A DNA stretch of 16,532 bases from Gammaproteobacteria bacterium (GTDB lineage Bacteria; Pseudomonadota; Gammaproteobacteria; SZUA-229), in assembly GCA_026197015.1 (NCBI GenBank), contig JAPHRB010000125.1, forward strand, positions 1-16,532, read 5' to 3'. Positions within the stretch are counted from its first letter, which is position 1, and every line of letters begins with the position of its first letter. Positions 13,444 through 16,532 of this stretch are shown here, piece after piece. The translations under genes and the position numbers were made by a program. The notes beneath the pieces were generated by a model. It made no database searches. It was given only the letters and a program-made list of their open reading frames with translations, and was not told the origin of the DNA.

Positions 13444-16400
13444 TACTCTATTACCTTCATAAAATTAAGCAGGTCTTCTATCTGGCCAGGTCTTAAATGT
13501 GATGTACCACCATGTGAATCAATGACTCTGTTTTGTTTATCTAAATCACCTTTTAACGTTCTTTCTGTTAATTCATTAAAGCCAATTTCTTTTTTATCTT
13601 TTCTTACAACTTCATCACCTGTCATAACTGGCATTAAAAACTTTCTTGCTGCCGGATGCTCAGGTGTTAGTAAAACCTCACGCAAAGACCTGGCACGGGC
13701 ATGATGTAAGAAAACCGGCGGTCTATCAAAAATTCCGCGCAGTGTCATGGTAGTAAATGTACCTTCCTTGTCTTCAAATCGACCGCTATCTTCATGTTTT
13801 AACCCTAAAGGATCTCCATTTACTGTTTCTATTGCGAAAACACTTGCTAGCGAATATGAAGCATCACGCCTTGTCATGGTGGTTAATTGCGGCAAAGCAC
13901 GCCGATCATTATTTGCAAGTAGTTCGGTTTTATTTGTGAACTCTGGTGAGCTATGACATACCCCACACATAACCTGCGCTGAGTTAAATAACTGCTTACC
14001 GCGTTTTACGGAAGGGTGCTGTTTATCAAAGGGTGTTGGTAATAAACGATTTTCCTGTCCCATCCAGGCAGCGACAAAGGGATAAAACTCAGCCAGAGAA
14101 TAGGCTTTATTAAAATATTTCTCTGACTGGCTTTTGAAAAACTCATTACGCCTATGTTCAAGGTCATACCATTTGTTACCCAACTTATTCACTTCAACGC
14201 GTTCTTTTAGTTCTTCATGCATTAAACGCCGTTTATCATTAGCGACAGGTGAAAGCAACTTACTGAAATCCCCTGCCCATACAGGCCTGTCGAAATCAAT
14301 AGAACTAGCAGGTTCATTGATATCTGCACCCTGGCCCTCTTCTAGAATATGTGTGCCTTCAAAATAATAAGGCTGAATAGCAAAAATATTTTTTATTTGC
14401 GGAATTCCAAGTGTCCCACCCGGTGTTAAATGCCCCCATTTATTCTGACCCACTACCTCTGCTGCACCCCAGGCACGGCCGTCACCTGTATCACGATAAT
14501 GACAATGCGCACATGATGTGTCGCCATCAGAACTAAATACGGTTGAATGAACAAGCATATCACCACGCTCTACATCGGTAGATATGGCGGGTTCAGTTAA
14601 GTCACCTACGGCAATTTCAGTATTATTTTGAGGATTATGCAGATCAATAATAGTAATGGTTTCACTCATCTGATTAGCAACATACAATTTATTGTTCGCA
14701 GCGCTAATACCCACTGGCCTGAAACCCACATCAAATTTTCGTAATGGAATAAGTCGATCTGATGGCTCATGAGGATTGTGGTTTATCTGCCATTCAATAA
14801 TTTCAAATGTACCGGACATACTCACATAAAGTTTGTCGGCAAGTGTTACAGACCATTCTGGAAATGAACCGGGGACGCGCTGCAGCTCTGGAGGTATATC
14901 ACCTTTAACATCACCCGTAGTCGCTTCAGCTGTATCAGATGTGTATCTCACCCAGTTTTTATGTGCTTCATATTTGTTGGTTTTAAGAAAATAATCAGGT
15001 GAACTATTTTTAGAAAGAGAGTTAAAGTCAATCGAAGTTAAATCAATCGCAATGATATCATTTTGAATATCACGCATTTTAAAATTCCAGGTTCCATCAA
15101 CTGCATCAAAATCTCCCATTACAAACTGCTTATCAACAGGAAACGCATCATAACCCTGAGTGGGGTCTCTTAATACAGTGTACTGAGCTGCCGGATTATT
15201 TTTATCCCAGCTTTCAGCACCATATGGATCACGTTCTTTGGTCGCACCAAAACCCGCACCCATGGTAAACACCATTAAGGTATTTTCTTTTATTATTAAA
15301 TGACTGGCGACATTGCCAGTATAAATACTACCAATGAGTTTGTTAGTCTGCGTATCAATCACCGCCACATCCATCGTACCGGTATTACCAACAAACAAAT
15401 AACGACCGTATAGAGCTAAATCTTTTGGATGGGCCTGCTCATTACCTACCGGGATTCCCGGCCCGCCATAACCCTGATTGATCCATTCAGCTATTATTGC
15501 TAAATCATCATCATCTTTATCAAACAGCACACCACCGGGATGAAACTCTGGCGTGATTTTTTCATCACCAAATCCACCCATAGTTTTTGGCAAAACAGCT
15601 CTTAACAAGGGGCTATTATACGCATCACCACCAATAGAATTTGCAACTGCAGATAAAAAATTTAACTTAACATCAGGGCCAGAAACAAAACCGCCTGCTG
15701 CTTCATTATGGCAGCTTGCACACCTGGACCTTAAAATAGCATTAATACCCCGTGAACTATGCTGACTCGCTTTATCTATTTGTTTATCTGTAAAACCTCG
15801 AATATATAAATCATTAAGGGTTTGTTTAGAAATAGAATGACTACCGTAAAACGCTTCATCATTGAAACCACCTTGTACTTTAATTTTACCTTTAAGATAT
15901 TCATCTGTTTCAACAATATCAATAACCAGAACCTGGTCTAAATAACGATTGGCAACCCAGGCCCTCTTACCATCTTTAGAAAATGTAATATCTTGTGCAT
16001 AATAATCTAGCTCAATAATATTAACGACTTCATCGATCCGCGTATCAATTACTGAGGCATAATTTGAGAACTCATTTGTTACCACGAGAAATGTACCACC
16101 CGGGTGTAACACTGATGTATAAGGTCTACTACCTACTTCTATTCGCTTAATGACTTTATTGGTTACTAAATCCACCACCGCGAGTTTATTCTGTGGGTTA
16201 TTTTCAGTACCCTGCAATGTCACATATAACTTAGTGGCCTCTTTATTAAGCGTAACCCGTGTGGGTTTGTCTCGATGTGGCTGTTTTGCCTGAACAGGCA
16301 CATTATTTGGCACCGGGCTTAAATCATGTTTTTTAAATACACTGTTATAACGCCACACCGATGAAGTTAACTTGTCGAATGCTGAAGCATAATAAACTTC

Positions 16401-16475
16401 TTCAGCATAACTTAAACCATTAAAGCTAATTAAAAAAAGAATAATATATGTTTTTATAATTTTAAACATTATCAA
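13443..16475 (-). CDS. Triheme beta-propeller/cytochrome/MauG-like fusion protein, exported
   Basis: This 1010-residue periplasmic protein begins with a signal peptide (to about 24, LSYA before EE). YVTN/YncE-type propeller blades follow (about 75-190; for example KLAVVDLVTNKVIKRIEVG and QVLVIDI). A planctomycete-type cytochrome segment is then inserted (heme CASCH 252-256, ending near AEWINQGYGG), and propeller blades resume (about 345-625). The C-terminal part is MauG/diheme-peroxidase-like, with hemes CAHCH (655-659) and CGVCH (837-841), TLRGIFDRPPVFLHHARA (911-928) and DSHGGTSHLRPGQ (986-998). The substrate is unknown; the fold suggests an oxidoreductase or electron acceptor/donor. A TTG at 16475 has AAAGG six bases upstream and overlaps the previous stop (TTGA); the ATG at 16469 is the alternative. 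Confidence 0.88.
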   Translation of the reverse strand: MIMFKIIKTYIILFLISFNGLSYAEEVYYASAFDKLTSSVWRYNSVFKKHDLSPVPNNVPVQAKQPHRDKPTRVTLNKEATKLYVTLQGTENNPQNKLAVVDLVTNKVIKRIEVGSRPYTSVLHPGGTFLVVTNEFSNYASVIDTRIDEVVNIIELDYYAQDITFSKDGKRAWVANRYLDQVLVIDIVETDEYLKGKIKVQGGFNDEAFYGSHSISKQTLNDLYIRGFTDKQIDKASQHSSRGINAILRSRCASCHNEAAGGFVSGPDVKLNFLSAVANSIGGDAYNSPLLRAVLPKTMGGFGDEKITPEFHPGGVLFDKDDDDLAIIAEWINQGYGGPGIPVGNEQAHPKDLALYGRYLFVGNTGTMDVAVIDTQTNKLIGSIYTGNVASHLIIKENTLMVFTMGAGFGATKERDPYGAESWDKNNPAAQYTVLRDPTQGYDAFPVDKQFVMGDFDAVDGTWNFKMRDIQNDIIAIDLTSIDFNSLSKNSSPDYFLKTNKYEAHKNWVRYTSDTAEATTGDVKGDIPPELQRVPGSFPEWSVTLADKLYVSMSGTFEIIEWQINHNPHEPSDRLIPLRKFDVGFRPVGISAANNKLYVANQMSETITIIDLHNPQNNTEIAVGDLTEPAISTDVERGDMLVHSTVFSSDGDTSCAHCHYRDTGDGRAWGAAEVVGQNKWGHLTPGGTLGIPQIKNIFAIQPYYFEGTHILEEGQGADINEPASSIDFDRPVWAGDFSKLLSPVANDKRRLMHEELKERVEVNKLGNKWYDLEHRRNEFFKSQSEKYFNKAYSLAEFYPFVAAWMGQENRLLPTPFDKQHPSVKRGKQLFNSAQVMCGVCHSSPEFTNKTELLANNDRRALPQLTTMTRRDASYSLASVFAIETVNGDPLGLKHEDSGRFEDKEGTFTTMTLRGIFDRPPVFLHHARARSLREVLLTPEHPAARKFLMPVMTGDEVVRKDKKEIGFNELTERTLKGDLDKQNRVIDSHGGTSHLRPGQIEDLLNFMKVIE

Positions 16476-16531
16476 AACACGCCTTTATAAGTCGCGCCTA
16501 TATCTATCCAGCGAATTAACATTAAAAGTTC
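16472..16531 (-). CDS. C-terminal end of an upstream gene (cytochrome/HzsA-like tail), partial
   Basis: An open frame enters from beyond the right edge and ends with TGA at 16474-16472, overlapping the TTG start of the propeller protein. The 19 visible residues include LIRWIDIGATYKG. This closely resembles the ending of planctomycete-type cytochrome and HzsA-related domains, where a helix with (R/E)WID(x)GA follows the heme. The match and the TTGA coupling argue that this is the real end of the preceding operon gene rather than chance, but only the missing upstream sequence can show what the protein is. It means the operon promoter lies outside the window. Confidence 0.6.
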   Translation of the reverse strand, partial: ELLMLIRWIDIGATYKGVF

Positions 16532-16532
16532 A

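Noticed and set aside
1..16532. CRISPR arrays, tRNA or rRNA genes, insertion sequences
   Set aside because: No regularly spaced long repeats, cloverleaf-like segments, rRNA signatures or transposase genes were seen on either strand.

Overview
The window looks like a chromosomal stretch from a moderately AT-rich gammaproteobacterium, probably a free-living or symbiotic respiratory (chemolithotroph-like) marine or sediment organism. The basis is the gene content (NtrC-type control, TupABC, RnfD/ApbE chemistry, many periplasmic c-type hemes) and a REP-like palindrome of a kind common in such genomes. The species cannot be named from the sequence alone.

Layout, left to right. (1) 1-42: a REP-like palindrome. 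(2) 43-3640, minus strand: a two-component pair, an NtrC-type sigma54 activator followed by a Cache-domain membrane histidine kinase. (3) 3641-3942: a divergent control region with a textbook sigma54 promoter (CTGGCACAGCAATTGCT) pointing at tupA, preceded by two copies of a dyad-like CAGACCTG element at enhancer distance. (4) 3943-8324, plus strand: tupA-tupB-tupC (tungstate ABC importer), mobA (guanylyl transfer to molybdopterin) and moeA (metal insertion). A five-unit 14-bp tandem repeat lies between tupA and tupB. (5) 8325-8416: a short convergent intergenic stretch. (6) 8417-16532, minus strand: a tightly coupled redox operon of at least eight genes that enters from beyond the right edge. 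In transcription order it holds the C-terminal end of a protein with a cytochrome-like RWIDIGA tail, a 1010-residue beta-propeller/cytochrome/MauG-like protein, a periplasmic ApbE, a SUMF1-like protein without FGE cysteines, a membrane-anchored pentaheme cytochrome, a lone RnfD/NqrB-like membrane flavoprotein, a NuoF-like protein and a HoxU/NuoG-N-like ferredoxin.

How it may work. Part A: the two-component pair probably switches on tungstate uptake and cofactor maturation through sigma54. This is inferred from the divergent layout plus the perfect promoter. Part B: the minus-strand operon encodes what looks like a complete electron path across the inner membrane. It runs from cytoplasmic Fe-S/flavin proteins (NuoF-like plus ferredoxin), through a covalently flavinylated membrane subunit (ApbE substrate motif DLASGAS), to periplasmic hemes (pentaheme anchor, triheme propeller protein). 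The NuoF-like subunit has an eroded NADH-site loop and the ferredoxin has lost the N5 cluster ligands, so the cytoplasmic partner may not be NADH. The periplasmic substrate is unknown. I regard this operon, and its proximity to a sigma54-controlled tungstate/Moco operon, as the most interesting content of the window.
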